Part shown: positions 52,640-62,321 of the stretch, piece after piece | Numbering within the stretch: the first letter of the stretch is position 1 | Layout: each line of letters starts with the position of its first letter | Source of the DNA: Paenalcaligenes sp052103955 | GTDB lineage: Bacteria; Pseudomonadota; Gammaproteobacteria; Burkholderiales; Burkholderiaceae_B | Length of the DNA: 64,000 nucleotides | NCBI GenBank assembly: GCA_052103955.1 | Contig: JBQELO010000012.1 | Span: 48,842-112,841 of the forward strand | Direction of reading: 5' to 3' | Made by a program: the position numbers and the translations under genes | The notes under the pieces: model-generated | Seen by the model: only the letters and a program-made list of their open reading frames with translations | The model's database searches: none | Told to the model about the DNA's origin: nothing

Positions 52640-53784
52640 TTGACACCAACCAATAATAAATTACCGTTGCCAGTCTGTACGATCACACCGCGATCAGTAG
52701 CCACCAACGGAGAAGTAATTGCACCACCACCAACGCTTACGCGTCCTAGGAAGCGCCCATCTGAGCGGGATAACAAATGCACGTAGCCTTCGGAGTCACC
52801 CACCACCACCGCTTCCGGCACCACTGCAGGTGCTGACAAGCGACGGTTGCGCAGCCCTTCTTGGCTCCACAGTGACGTCCCGTCCATCATGCTGAACCCA
52901 CTCAGCACATCATGTCTGTTTGCGGCGTACACAAACCTATCGTCAGCCGCAATCCCTACACTGGTAGAGAAGTCACGCGACCACACTGGCACACCACCTT
53001 TGGACACATCAAAGCACACGATACGGCCTTGATATGCTGCTGCACATAGCAATGGGCCACGAATTAACGGCTGACCCACCACATCAATAATACGTTCTAA
53101 GTCAGTAGCCCCTTTAGACACCGCAACCGTGCCTTCCCACTGCACAGATCCGCTGTTCAGGTCTACCGCCATCACACGGCCATTAGGCATACCAGCAATT
53201 AACATGCCATCGATCATGTCCATTTGAATGCTGGTTTTCAATGCCAAGGCTGGGCCTGGTCGCTGGATGCTCCACAACAGCTCACCGTTACGTGCATCAA
53301 AGGCTTGCAGGCGGTAATCGCTACTGCGCACCACTACCACACCGTAACCCACTACTGGCGGTACGTTCACCTCACTGGCCGCTGCTGCACGCCAGATTTC
53401 TTTACCCTGGTCGTCCAGAGCAATGACCGTGCCGTCGCTAGCAGCCACAACGACTACGCGGCCATCTGCCCCCACACCGGCACTAAGACGCTTATCAACG
53501 TTTGTGCTCCACACAGGGCGGCCACTAGCCAAATCTACTTTGCTGACCACACCGGATGGTGCTGCCGCATACACGTTTGTTCCTGAAGCGATAGGCGCAA
53601 AACCATAACCTCCCCCACTACCGATAGAGGTAGACCACCGCACACCAGCCTGAACCTCAGGTTGGAAGTCGGTGAGTGGCACAGGATCAAAACGGGGGTT
53701 GCTGCTAGAGCATGCTGTTAACAGACCCAAGCCCAACACAGCAGCCATAGCGACTACTGAACGTTTAAATACGTATTTAGCCAT
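52636..53784 (-). CDS. bamB: Outer membrane protein assembly factor BamB
   Basis: BamB is a lipoprotein beta-propeller of the BAM complex in the outer membrane. The 382-residue protein has a lipoprotein signal (lipobox LTAC, Cys25) and repeated PQQ-like blades, e.g. PVWSTNVDKRL, GKEIWRAAAA, GELLWSIQRPGP and GSVQWEGTVAV. It is coupled by a 1-bp overlap to the YfgM-like gene, the usual arrangement. Confidence 0.95.
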   Translation of the reverse strand: MAKYVFKRSVVAMAAVLGLGLLTACSSSNPRFDPVPLTDFQPEVQAGVRWSTSIGSGGGYGFAPIASGTNVYAAAPSGVVSKVDLASGRPVWSTNVDKRLSAGVGADGRVVVVAASDGTVIALDDQGKEIWRAAAASEVNVPPVVGYGVVVVRSSDYRLQAFDARNGELLWSIQRPGPALALKTSIQMDMIDGMLIAGMPNGRVMAVDLNSGSVQWEGTVAVSKGATDLERIIDVVGQPLIRGPLLCAAAYQGRIVCFDVSKGGVPVWSRDFSTSVGIAADDRFVYAANRHDVLSGFSMMDGTSLWSQEGLRNRRLSAPAVVPEAVVVGDSEGYVHLLSRSDGRFLGRVSVGGGAITSPLVATDRGVIVQTGNGNLLLVGVN

Positions 53785-54422
53785 TATTGCTGCTCTCCAA
53801 TTGCATCAATCTTCAGTTGAATTAATTGCTCTACGGCATCGCCTTTCAACAAGTTCAAGGCCTCTTGCCATGCGGCACGTGCCTCAGTCAATTTCTGCTG
53901 AGCAAACAACACATCACCTTTGCGATCTGCATACAGGCCAGCGAACCCTTCTGGAGGATTATTCAACTGCGCCAACGCACCATCCATGTCTTTTTGCTCT
54001 AGCAGCAAACCGGCCAAGCGCAAACGCGCTACCGCTTTCATGGCTGGATCTGAACCTTGCTGAATCAACCATTCCAGTTGTTCGCGAGCACCCTCGGCAT
54101 TGCCACGCTCTTGCAATGCCCACGCAGCCACCAAAGCACCACGGCTAGCATAGCCGGACTTAGGAAAGTCGGTGCGCAGTGTTGAGCTTGCGGCAACCAA
54201 ACGTGCATCGGCTTCTTCGCCGGTCATGACACTGGCAGCTTCCAGCGCTTCAAAATAGCCCATGGCTTGCGTGTTCTGGTGACTCTGGTACCACTGCCAG
54301 CCGCGCCAGCCCAAAATACCTGCCAACACCACGAAGGCGAGAATCACGCACAATGTACCGTAGCGAGTCCACCAGTCTTTAATCGCGTCCAGCTTTTCCT
54401 GTTCTTCCAGATCGTAAGCCAT
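53784..54422 (-). CDS. YfgM-like tetratricopeptide membrane protein
   Basis: A 212-residue protein with an N-terminal cytoplasmic segment (MAYDLEEQEKLDAIKDWW), one transmembrane helix (TLCVILAFVVLAGILGWRGW) and a periplasmic TPR domain (GYASRGALVAAWALQERGNA and later helices). YfgM associates with the Sec translocon and PpiD as an ancillary secretion chaperone. It lies between hisS and bamB as in many proteobacteria, 8 nt after hisS. Confidence 0.9.
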   Translation of the reverse strand: MAYDLEEQEKLDAIKDWWTRYGTLCVILAFVVLAGILGWRGWQWYQSHQNTQAMGYFEALEAASVMTGEEADARLVAASSTLRTDFPKSGYASRGALVAAWALQERGNAEGAREQLEWLIQQGSDPAMKAVARLRLAGLLLEQKDMDGALAQLNNPPEGFAGLYADRKGDVLFAQQKLTEARAAWQEALNLLKGDAVEQLIQLKIDAIGEQQ

Positions 54423-54429
54423 GTCGTGT

Positions 54430-55713
54430 TTATACCTTCGTTGTTAAAACCGTTGCCAATTGATCGAATGCCACGCTTTGCTGCTGGGCTTCGTCATCTT
54501 CCAGACGTAGCCACTTCACGCTTGCTGTACGGGTAGCCAATTCGTTTTCGCCCAGAATCACTGCTACGTACGCACCGCTTGCATCGGCACGTTTAAACTG
54601 CGATTTAAAACCCGACGACCCTGCATGCACAATCACACGCAAGCCCACATCGCGCAATTGCTCCGCCAACAAGCTGGCTTGGCGTTGGGCATCATCCCCT
54701 TGGTGCACCATGTACACATCGCATTCGCTTTGTTCGGTTTGGTTGGCCTCTTGTTCGCACAAATCCAGCAAACGTTCCATGCCGATCGCAAAACCCACTG
54801 CTGGAGCGGGTTTACCACCCAAGAGAGGAATCAAGCCGTCATACCTACCACCACCGCATACCGTGCCCTGAGCGCCTAAGCGATCAGTAATCCACTCAAA
54901 CACTGTCAGGTTGTAATAATCCAAACCACGCACCAAACGTGGGTTTAGCGTGTAAGCAATACCAGCGTCATCCAAACGCTTGCATACACCTTGGTAGTGC
55001 GCCAGCGATTCTTCACCCAAGTAGTCAAATAACTTAGGCGCATTGTTAGCCATTTCTTGCATGGCTGGGTTTTTAGTATCCAGCACGCGCAAGGGGTTGC
55101 TGTACATACGACGTTGCGCTTCTTCATCCAGAATAGCTTTGTGCTCTTCCAGATAGCGAATCAATGCCTCGCGGTGAGCCGCACGCTCTTCAGCTTGCCC
55201 CAGCGAGTTAATTTCCAAGCGAATATCTTTAAGACCCAGAATCTTCCATAGACGATTCAGCATAATGATGAGCTCGGCATCCACATCTGGGCCGGGCAAA
55301 CCTAAAGCTTCCACGTCAATTTGGTGGAACTGACGGTAGCGACCACGCTGCGGGCGTTCGTGTCTAAATACTGGCCCCATCGCATACACACGATGCGGAC
55401 GGTCATACAACAAATTATGCTCAATACTGGCACGTACCATACCCGCCGTAAACTCGGGACGCATGGTCAACAAGTCGCCATTTAACGAGTCGGTAAAGGA
55501 ATACATTTCCTTTTCCACAATATCGGTCACTTCACCAATACCACGACTAAACAGCTGCGTATGCTCCAGCACAGGAGTACGCATGTTGCGATAACCGTAA
55601 CTGGCCAACCACTGGCGTACGGTTTCTTCTAGCTGTTCCCACTGCCAACTGGTATCGGGAAGAATATCTTTCATGCCGGTTAGGGCACGAAGTTTTTGAA
55701 ACGACTGCGTCAT
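54430..55713 (-). CDS. hisS: Histidyl-tRNA synthetase
   Basis: HisS charges tRNA-His. The 427-residue class II synthetase has motif 2 in GPVFRHERPQRGRYRQFHQ, the HisA region LVRGLDYYNLTVFEW and GGGRYDGLIPLLGGKPAPAV with motif 3 in VGFAIGMERLL. The C-terminal anticodon-binding domain follows. It starts 33 nt after ispG and is followed by the yfgM-like gene. Confidence 0.97.
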   Translation of the reverse strand: MTQSFQKLRALTGMKDILPDTSWQWEQLEETVRQWLASYGYRNMRTPVLEHTQLFSRGIGEVTDIVEKEMYSFTDSLNGDLLTMRPEFTAGMVRASIEHNLLYDRPHRVYAMGPVFRHERPQRGRYRQFHQIDVEALGLPGPDVDAELIIMLNRLWKILGLKDIRLEINSLGQAEERAAHREALIRYLEEHKAILDEEAQRRMYSNPLRVLDTKNPAMQEMANNAPKLFDYLGEESLAHYQGVCKRLDDAGIAYTLNPRLVRGLDYYNLTVFEWITDRLGAQGTVCGGGRYDGLIPLLGGKPAPAVGFAIGMERLLDLCEQEANQTEQSECDVYMVHQGDDAQRQASLLAEQLRDVGLRVIVHAGSSGFKSQFKRADASGAYVAVILGENELATRTASVKWLRLEDDEAQQQSVAFDQLATVLTTKV

Positions 55714-55746
55714 AACTCTACTTTTTTGTATTGAAGCCGCACAGTA

Positions 55747-57036
55747 TTATTGCTGCGCTTGTTTATTACCATAGCGACGCTGAACATAGTCCAGCACAAT
55801 GCCTTGAAATTCTTTGGCAATGGTATCGCCCTTCAATGTCACTACCCGCTCACCATCCAAGTACACCGGTGCAGAAGGAACCTCCCCTGTACCCGGTAAG
55901 CTAATACCTATATCGGCATGGCGACTTTCGCCGGGACCATTGACCACACACCCCATGACGGCCACATTCATGCTTTCCACGCCAGGATACTGCTTGCGCC
56001 AAATCGGCATTTGCTCACGCAAAAAGCGCTGAATATCATCCGCCAATTCCTGAAATACCGTACTGCTTGTACGACCGCATCCAGGACAGGCCACTACCAT
56101 AGGAGCAAAGGCGCGCAGCCCCATGGTTTGCAGAATCTCCTGCGCCACAATCACTTCGCGTGTACGATCGCCACCCGGCTCAGGTGTCAACGAAATACGT
56201 ATGGTATCGCCTATGCCCTGCTGTAACAATACCGATAATGCGGCAGTAGAAGCCACAATACCTTTGCTACCCATACCTGCTTCGGTCAAGCCCAAATGCA
56301 GCGGGTAATCACAGCGCTGAGACAGATCGCGATAGACCGTAATCAAATCTTGTACATGACTCACTTTGCACGACAGCACAATAGCGTTAGGCGACAAACC
56401 CAGCTCTTCGGCCCTACGCGCATTGCTGATGGCTGAGATCACCAATGCATCACGCATCACCGCTTGGGCTTCCCATGGCTGTGATTGACGGTTATTGTCG
56501 TCCATCATTCTGGCCATCAGGTCATGATCTAGACTGCCCCAATTCACCCCAATGCGCACAGGTTTTTCGTAACGGCACGCAACTTCAATCATGCGTGCAA
56601 AGTTATCGTCCCTGCGTTTACCACCGCCCATGTTGCCCGGATTAATACGGTACTTAGACAACGCTTGAGCACATTCAGGGTAATCGGTGAGCAGCTTATG
56701 CCCATTAAAGTGGAAGTCTCCCACCAACGGCACGTTCATCCCCATACGATCCAATTGTTCACGTATCGCAGGCACTTCACGTGCCGCTTCGGGGGAGTTC
56801 ACGGTGATACGCACCATTTCGGAACCCGCCAAGGCCAACTCTTTAACCTGTATAGCGGTTTCTATCGCATGCGCCGTATCCGTATTGGTCATGGACTGCA
56901 CCACCACGGGTGCACCACCACCAATAACCACCTGCTTATCGTTCCAGGTAACTGGTACGGCGCGAGTTTGACGTCTACTCTGAGCACCTACGGCCAAGGG
57001 AGCCTGATGAGCAAAAGGGGTAATGGCAGAGGTCAT
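55747..57036 (-). CDS. ispG: 4-hydroxy-3-methylbut-2-enyl diphosphate synthase
   Basis: IspG is the [4Fe-4S] enzyme of the MEP isoprenoid pathway. The 429-residue protein has VVVQSMTNTDT in the TIM barrel, RINPGNMGGG and the cluster ligands in CPGCGRTSS and MGCVVNGPGES. Overlaps the rodZ-like stop by four bases (ATGA). It is full length for betaproteobacteria. Confidence 0.96.
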   Translation of the reverse strand: MTSAITPFAHQAPLAVGAQSRRQTRAVPVTWNDKQVVIGGGAPVVVQSMTNTDTAHAIETAIQVKELALAGSEMVRITVNSPEAAREVPAIREQLDRMGMNVPLVGDFHFNGHKLLTDYPECAQALSKYRINPGNMGGGKRRDDNFARMIEVACRYEKPVRIGVNWGSLDHDLMARMMDDNNRQSQPWEAQAVMRDALVISAISNARRAEELGLSPNAIVLSCKVSHVQDLITVYRDLSQRCDYPLHLGLTEAGMGSKGIVASTAALSVLLQQGIGDTIRISLTPEPGGDRTREVIVAQEILQTMGLRAFAPMVVACPGCGRTSSTVFQELADDIQRFLREQMPIWRKQYPGVESMNVAVMGCVVNGPGESRHADIGISLPGTGEVPSAPVYLDGERVVTLKGDTIAKEFQGIVLDYVQRRYGNKQAQQ

Positions 57037-57539
57037 CTTTTCAGTTCTTTCAACCAGTCAAAAAACAGCCAGGAATCAGGAATCCAGCCCCTATCCAAGG
57101 CATAAAAAACAGCCACAAACAGCAGCAAGGCGATTACCAACCCCCAACCCCATGCACGTTGACGTGGTTCCTCAGCATATAGCGGTGTATCAGCGCCTGC
57201 CCAAGACCCTTTAATTTTACGAGGCACAGGTGGTCGTGGCGCGGTACCCGCTTGCTTATCCAGCACCGCTAGCACGGCATGCTCATCGACTTTAAGGTAG
57301 CGTGCGTAATTGCGTACCATGCCACGTAGAGCAGCGGCTTTAGGTAACTGATCGAACTGAGCAAGCTCTAGTAAGCGCACTTGCGCTTCGGAGTACTTCA
57401 GTCGTCGCGACACATCGCTAACCGATAGCCCGCGCTGCTCGCGTAAATGCTGCAGCATCGCTCCCACATCCGTAAATTCAGGCGCTGCTGCTGCAGCCAC
57501 TTCAGTATTCAACGACGAATCGTACGTCATCAGACTCAT
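57033..57539 (-). CDS. rodZ: RodZ-like helix-turn-helix membrane protein, short form
   Basis: A 168-residue protein with an Xre-type HTH (MLQHLREQRGLSVSDVSRRL and KYSEAQVRLLELAQFDQLP), a basic linker and a single transmembrane helix (GWGLVIALLLFVAVFYAL). Only about 17 residues follow the helix, so the periplasmic DUF4115 domain of typical RodZ is missing. RodZ links MreB to the cell-wall elongation machinery. Position between rlmN and ispG is the standard rodZ position. The upstream stop/start are TAATG coupled to rlmN. The truncation looks natural because the next gene overlaps its end cleanly. Confidence 0.85.
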   Translation of the reverse strand: MSLMTYDSSLNTEVAAAAAPEFTDVGAMLQHLREQRGLSVSDVSRRLKYSEAQVRLLELAQFDQLPKAAALRGMVRNYARYLKVDEHAVLAVLDKQAGTAPRPPVPRKIKGSWAGADTPLYAEEPRQRAWGWGLVIALLLFVAVFYALDRGWIPDSWLFFDWLKELKR

Positions 57540-58687
57540 TAAGGCTCCTGCTTGAGTAAGATCTGCGCGCGTTGCGGCATACGCTGATCAATGCGCGTGC
57601 GATCTCGAATATCACCAGCCAACTGGCCACAGGCAGCATCAATATCATCGCCACGCGTTTTACGCACCGTAGTCACCACTCCCCCTTCCATCAAACGCTG
57701 TGCAAACTCGCGTACACGCGCATGAGATGAACGTGTAAGCCCAGACTGTGGGAAAGGGTTAAAGGGAATCAAGTTGAACTTGCACTTCACTTCTCGCGCA
57801 ATAGCCAACAGTTGATCGGCATGTTCATCCAGATCATTAATCCCATCCAACATGATGTACTCGAAGGTGATGAAATCACGCGGTGCATGCTTAAGGTAGC
57901 GATTACATGCTGCCAACAATTCTTTCAGCGGATACTTCTTATTCAACGGCACCAGACGGTCCCGCAATGCATCATTAGGGGCATGTAACGATACCGCCAA
58001 GGCAACTGGACATTCTTCCGCCAGTTTATCCATGAACGGCACCACACCCGATGTAGACACCGTGACACGGCGGCGCGATAACCCGTACGAGTTATCATCT
58101 AACATCAGTTTCAACGCAATCAGCACTTGGCTGTAATTCAGCAAAGGCTCACCCATACCCATCATCACCACATTACTGATCACGCGGTTTGGAGGCGTAG
58201 CGCCGCCATCGGTACGGGCACTGACCAAATCGTCCATCACGGCACGACGCGCGTGCCATAACTGACCAATAATTTCTGCTGCAGTCAGATTACGGTTAAA
58301 ACCTTGATAACCTGTAGAGCAAAATGGGCATGCAACGGTACAACCAGCCTGACTGGAAATACATAACGTACCGCGATCATCTTCTGGAATAAACACCGTT
58401 TCCACGGAGTTATTCTGCCCCACATCAAATAGCCACTTACGTGTGCCATCCGCAGAGCGTTGCTCATGCACGACCTCAGAGGCCTGAATGATGCAATGCT
58501 CTGCCAACTGCTGACGAAAGTCTCGTGCCAGGTCGGTCATCTGATCGAAATCATCCACACCCCGTTGGTGTATCCAACGTTGTAACTGACGTGCGCGAAA
58601 AGGTTTCCCTCCCCACTGTGCCACGAGGTTGCTTAGCTGCTCGGGCGAATGCCCCAGCAGGTTAATAGGTGTAACGACTTCAGACAT
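57539..58687 (-). CDS. rlmN: Dual-specificity rRNA/tRNA methyltransferase RlmN
   Basis: RlmN is a radical-SAM enzyme methylating C2 of A2503 in 23S rRNA and A37 in tRNAs. From ATG 58687 (MSEVVTPINLLGHSPEQ) it has 382 residues. The radical SAM cysteines are in SSQAGCTVACPFCSTG, GMGEPLLNY is the family GGE-like motif, and the catalytic Cys is in DIDAACGQL near the C-terminus. It lies 33 nt from ndk. Many relatives carry a pilF gene between rlmN and rodZ; here it is absent. Confidence 0.96.
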   Translation of the reverse strand: MSEVVTPINLLGHSPEQLSNLVAQWGGKPFRARQLQRWIHQRGVDDFDQMTDLARDFRQQLAEHCIIQASEVVHEQRSADGTRKWLFDVGQNNSVETVFIPEDDRGTLCISSQAGCTVACPFCSTGYQGFNRNLTAAEIIGQLWHARRAVMDDLVSARTDGGATPPNRVISNVVMMGMGEPLLNYSQVLIALKLMLDDNSYGLSRRRVTVSTSGVVPFMDKLAEECPVALAVSLHAPNDALRDRLVPLNKKYPLKELLAACNRYLKHAPRDFITFEYIMLDGINDLDEHADQLLAIAREVKCKFNLIPFNPFPQSGLTRSSHARVREFAQRLMEGGVVTTVRKTRGDDIDAACGQLAGDIRDRTRIDQRMPQRAQILLKQEP

Positions 58688-58720
58688 AGGACCCGACACG
58701 ATTCTTTCAATATTCAGCAA

Positions 58721-59146
58721 TTAGCGGCTGAAAACCTGGCTAGCTGGGAAGAAATAAGCAATTTCAACCGCAGCTGTTTCAGCGGCGTCAGAGCCGTGAA
58801 CAGCGTTAGCATCGATGCTTTCTGCGAAGTCAGCACGGATGGTGCCAGCAGCAGCTTCTTTAGGGTTAGTAGCACCCATCAACTCACGGTTTTTCAGGAT
58901 GGCGCCTTCGCCTTCCAACACTTGTACGAATACAGGGCCGGAAATCATGAACTCAACCAGGTCGTTGAAGAAAGGACGCTCTTTGTGAACAGCGTAGAAA
59001 CCTTCAGCTTCAGCGCGGGACAAGTGAGCCATGCGAGCAGCGATAACTTTCAAACCAGCGTTTTCAAAGCGCGATACGATTTGACCCACTACGTTTTTAG
59101 CAACGGCATCAGGTTTGATGATAGACAGAGTGCGTTCAATAGCCAT
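58721..59146 (-). CDS. ndk: Nucleoside diphosphate kinase
   Basis: Ndk balances nucleoside triphosphates. From ATG 59146 (MAIERTLSIIKPDAV) the product has 141 residues with the phosphohistidine motif NAVHGSDAAETAAVEI near residue 116. The four-residue extension to 59158 is not conserved. It leads the rlmN-rodZ-ispG-hisS run on the minus strand. Confidence 0.97.
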   Translation of the reverse strand: MAIERTLSIIKPDAVAKNVVGQIVSRFENAGLKVIAARMAHLSRAEAEGFYAVHKERPFFNDLVEFMISGPVFVQVLEGEGAILKNRELMGATNPKEAAAGTIRADFAESIDANAVHGSDAAETAAVEIAYFFPASQVFSR

Positions 59147-59389
59147 GTAAAATTCCAAATAATCAAAAATCCAACTATTTCCCTAGGGAAAGGAAAACAG
59201 CCATTTAAATCAAAGCGTTGTTTTTTTCAATAAAAACAATCACTTTTAATGCTTTTACGGCAACCAGACATTTTAGCATGCCCACGAAGCAGCGCAGCAT
59301 CATAAAATAACTGCTTCAGCTTCCGATTCTTAGGCACTTGTCTGCGTTACATTCATACAACGACAAGCCGCAAAATTTTCGAATAGACA

Positions 59390-62242
59390 ATGACAAACGC
59401 ATCTACAACTAGCAATACCGATCAATTAGCCAAAAGTTTTGAACCCAGCGATATCGAATCTCGCTGGTACGCCCGTTGGGAAAAAAGTGGTTTTTTCTCC
59501 GGTGGACAGCATGTAGCCCCCGCACCTGGGCACCAAAGCGAGGCCTTTGTCATCCAGTCTCCACCCCCTAATGTCACTGGCACGCTACACATGGGGCACG
59601 CTTTTAACCAGACCATCATGGATGGCTTGGCCCGTTACCACCGCATGCGCGGTGACGACACCGCTTACATTCCAGGCACCGACCACGCCGGTATCGCCAC
59701 ACAAATCGTGGTAGAACGCCAACTCGATGCTCAAAAAGTGTCCCGACTCGACCTAGGTCGTGAGGCTTTTGTAGAAAAAGTCTGGGAATGGAAAGAAAAA
59801 TCCGGTAATGCAATTACCCAACAGTTCCGCCGTTTGGGGGCCTCCTGCGACTGGGGCCGCGAGTACTTCACCATGGACTCCAACATGTCCCGTGGTGTGG
59901 CCGAAACCTTTGTGCGCCTGTACGAACAAGGCCTGATCTACCGTGGCAAGCGCTTGGTGAACTGGGACCCTGTTCTGGGCACAGCCGTTTCTGACCTAGA
60001 AGTAGTCAGCGAGGAAGAAGATGGCCACATGTGGGAAATTCGTTACCCACTGAGCACACCTTCCGGCGACATTACCCACTTAGTGGTTGCCACCACACGC
60101 CCCGAAACTATGCTGGGTGACGTGGCAGTAATGGTGCACCCTGAAGACGAGCGCTACAAACACCTGATAGGCCAAACCGTCACACTGCCATTGGTGGGCC
60201 GAGAAATCCCCATCATTGCTGATGATTACGTGGATATGGAGTTCGGCACCGGTGTAGTAAAAGTTACGCCTGCACACGACTTCAATGACTATGCTGTAGG
60301 CCAACGCCACAGCCTAGAGCTAATCAGCATTTTGACGCTGGACGCTAAAGTTAACGAAAACGCACCTGAAGCCTACCAAGGCTTGGATCGCTTCGTTGCG
60401 CGTGAAAAAGTGGTGTACGACCTAGACAGCATGGGTTTGCTGCAACAAGTTAAACCACACAAACTGATGGTGCCGCGCGGCGATCGTACCGACACTGTGA
60501 TTGAGCCGTTGCTCACAGACCAATGGTTTGTGGCCATGAGCAAAGCCGCACCAGCCGATAGCCTACACCCCGGCAAAAGCATTACCGACGTCGCTCTGGA
60601 AGTCGTAGCCGATGGTCGCATCAGTTTCTACCCAGAAAACTGGACTACCACCTACAACCAGTGGCTGAACAACATCCAAGACTGGTGTATTTCTCGCCAA
60701 TTATGGTGGGGTCACCAAATTCCAGCCTGGTACAGTGAAGACGGTCAAATCATCGTTGCTCGCAGCGAGGAAGAAGCCAAAGCCAAGGCCCAAGCAGCTG
60801 GCATTCAAGGCCCACTGCGCCGCGACGAAGACGTACTAGATACGTGGTTCTCGTCTGCCTTGGTACCGTTCACCGATTTGGGTTGGCCTGAGCAAACACC
60901 TGACTTGGCAAAATACCTGCCATCCAGCGTGTTGGTAACGGGCTTTGACATCATTTTCTTCTGGGTAGCGCGTATGGTCATGATGACCATGCACATGACC
61001 GGTAAAGTACCGTTCCATTCTGTGTATGTACACGGCTTAGTGTGCGACATGGAAGGCAAAAAAATGAGTAAGTCCAAGGGCAATACCATTGACCCTGTAG
61101 ACATTATTGATGGTATTGATCTGGACAGCCTGATCAGCAAGCGCACCACTGGCTTGATGAACCCACGCCAAGCACAAAGCATTGAAAAACGCACCCGCAA
61201 AGACTACCCCGAAGGCTTCCCAGCCTACGGTACCGATGCGCTGCGTTTCACGATGGCCGCTTATGCCACGCTGGGTCGTAACATCAACTTTGACTTGAAA
61301 CGCTGCGAAGGCTACCGCAACTTCTGCAATAAATTGTGGAATGCGACGCGCTTTGTGTTGATGAACACCGAAGGTCATGTACTGAACGGCACTGAAGTGG
61401 CCGAGTTCTCTACCGCCGATCGCTGGATCAACAGCTTGCTGCAACGCCTGCACAGCAACGTAGAACGTGGCTTTAGTGAATACCGTTTCGATAACGTCGC
61501 TAACTCGCTGTACCACTTTGTCTGGGATGAGTACTGCGACTGGTACTTAGAGCTGGCCAAAGTGCAAATCCAGCAAGGTACCCCTGCACAACAACTGGGT
61601 ACACGTCGCACACTGATTCAAGTACTGGAAGCCGTACTGCGCCTAATCCACCCCATCATGCCGTTCATCACTGAAGAGCTATGGCAAAAAGTGGCTGAGG
61701 TTGCAGGTGTACGCCAAGCAGGTGATGACACGAGCATCGCCTTGCAACCCTACCCGGTTGCTGACCAAAACTTGGTGGATGCAGCGGCCGAGCAAGCCAT
61801 TAGCGAACTCAAAGCGCAAGTGGATGCTATTCGTGCACTACGTGGTGAAATGAGCCTGTCGCCCGCTGAACGCGTACCGCTGTTAGCACAAGGCGATGCA
61901 GCCGTGTTAGAACACAACACCCCATACCTGCAAGCCTTGGCCAAACTGGAAAAAGTGGAAATTCACGCCACCCTGCCAGACTTGGGTGCCCCGGTTCAAG
62001 TGGTAGGCACCACACAGTTGATGCTGCACGTTGAAATTGACATTGCTGCTGAAACCGCACGCCTGACCAAAGAACTGGATCGCTTGAATGGCGAAATCAC
62101 TAAAGCGCAAAGCAAACTGGGTAACGCCAGTTTTGTGGAACGCGCCCCTGCTGCCGTAGTAGAGCAAGAGCGAGAGCGTTTGAACCAGTTCAGCGAAACA
62201 CAAGCGAAGATCCAAGCTCAGCTCGCAAGACTGAACGGCTAA
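59390..62242 (+). CDS. valS: Valyl-tRNA synthetase
   Basis: ValS charges tRNA-Val. The 950-residue class I enzyme has HIGH-type PPNVTGTLHMGHAFN near residue 60, the editing domain (TTRPETMLGDVAVMVHP), KKMSKSKGN near residue 560, an anticodon-binding domain and the C-terminal coiled coil (ELDRLNGEITKAQSKLGNAS). It is divergent from ndk across a 243-nt spacer. Confidence 0.97.
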   Translation: MTNASTTSNTDQLAKSFEPSDIESRWYARWEKSGFFSGGQHVAPAPGHQSEAFVIQSPPPNVTGTLHMGHAFNQTIMDGLARYHRMRGDDTAYIPGTDHAGIATQIVVERQLDAQKVSRLDLGREAFVEKVWEWKEKSGNAITQQFRRLGASCDWGREYFTMDSNMSRGVAETFVRLYEQGLIYRGKRLVNWDPVLGTAVSDLEVVSEEEDGHMWEIRYPLSTPSGDITHLVVATTRPETMLGDVAVMVHPEDERYKHLIGQTVTLPLVGREIPIIADDYVDMEFGTGVVKVTPAHDFNDYAVGQRHSLELISILTLDAKVNENAPEAYQGLDRFVAREKVVYDLDSMGLLQQVKPHKLMVPRGDRTDTVIEPLLTDQWFVAMSKAAPADSLHPGKSITDVALEVVADGRISFYPENWTTTYNQWLNNIQDWCISRQLWWGHQIPAWYSEDGQIIVARSEEEAKAKAQAAGIQGPLRRDEDVLDTWFSSALVPFTDLGWPEQTPDLAKYLPSSVLVTGFDIIFFWVARMVMMTMHMTGKVPFHSVYVHGLVCDMEGKKMSKSKGNTIDPVDIIDGIDLDSLISKRTTGLMNPRQAQSIEKRTRKDYPEGFPAYGTDALRFTMAAYATLGRNINFDLKRCEGYRNFCNKLWNATRFVLMNTEGHVLNGTEVAEFSTADRWINSLLQRLHSNVERGFSEYRFDNVANSLYHFVWDEYCDWYLELAKVQIQQGTPAQQLGTRRTLIQVLEAVLRLIHPIMPFITEELWQKVAEVAGVRQAGDDTSIALQPYPVADQNLVDAAAEQAISELKAQVDAIRALRGEMSLSPAERVPLLAQGDAAVLEHNTPYLQALAKLEKVEIHATLPDLGAPVQVVGTTQLMLHVEIDIAAETARLTKELDRLNGEITKAQSKLGNASFVERAPAAVVEQERERLNQFSETQAKIQAQLARLNG

Positions 62243-62282
62243 CGAGCATCCGCTTCTAGCCAGCGTAGCTTGTTGCTACGTA

Positions 62283-62317
62283 AAAGCGCCCTTGGTTGTC
62301 ATGACCAAGGGCGCTTT
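62283..62317. terminator. Bidirectional terminator between valS and tetR
   Basis: AAAGCGCCCTTGGT (62283-62296) pairs perfectly with ACCAAGGGCGCTTT (62304-62317). T-rich ends on both strands fit the convergent genes on each side. Confidence 0.88.
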
Positions 62318-62321
62318 GCTT

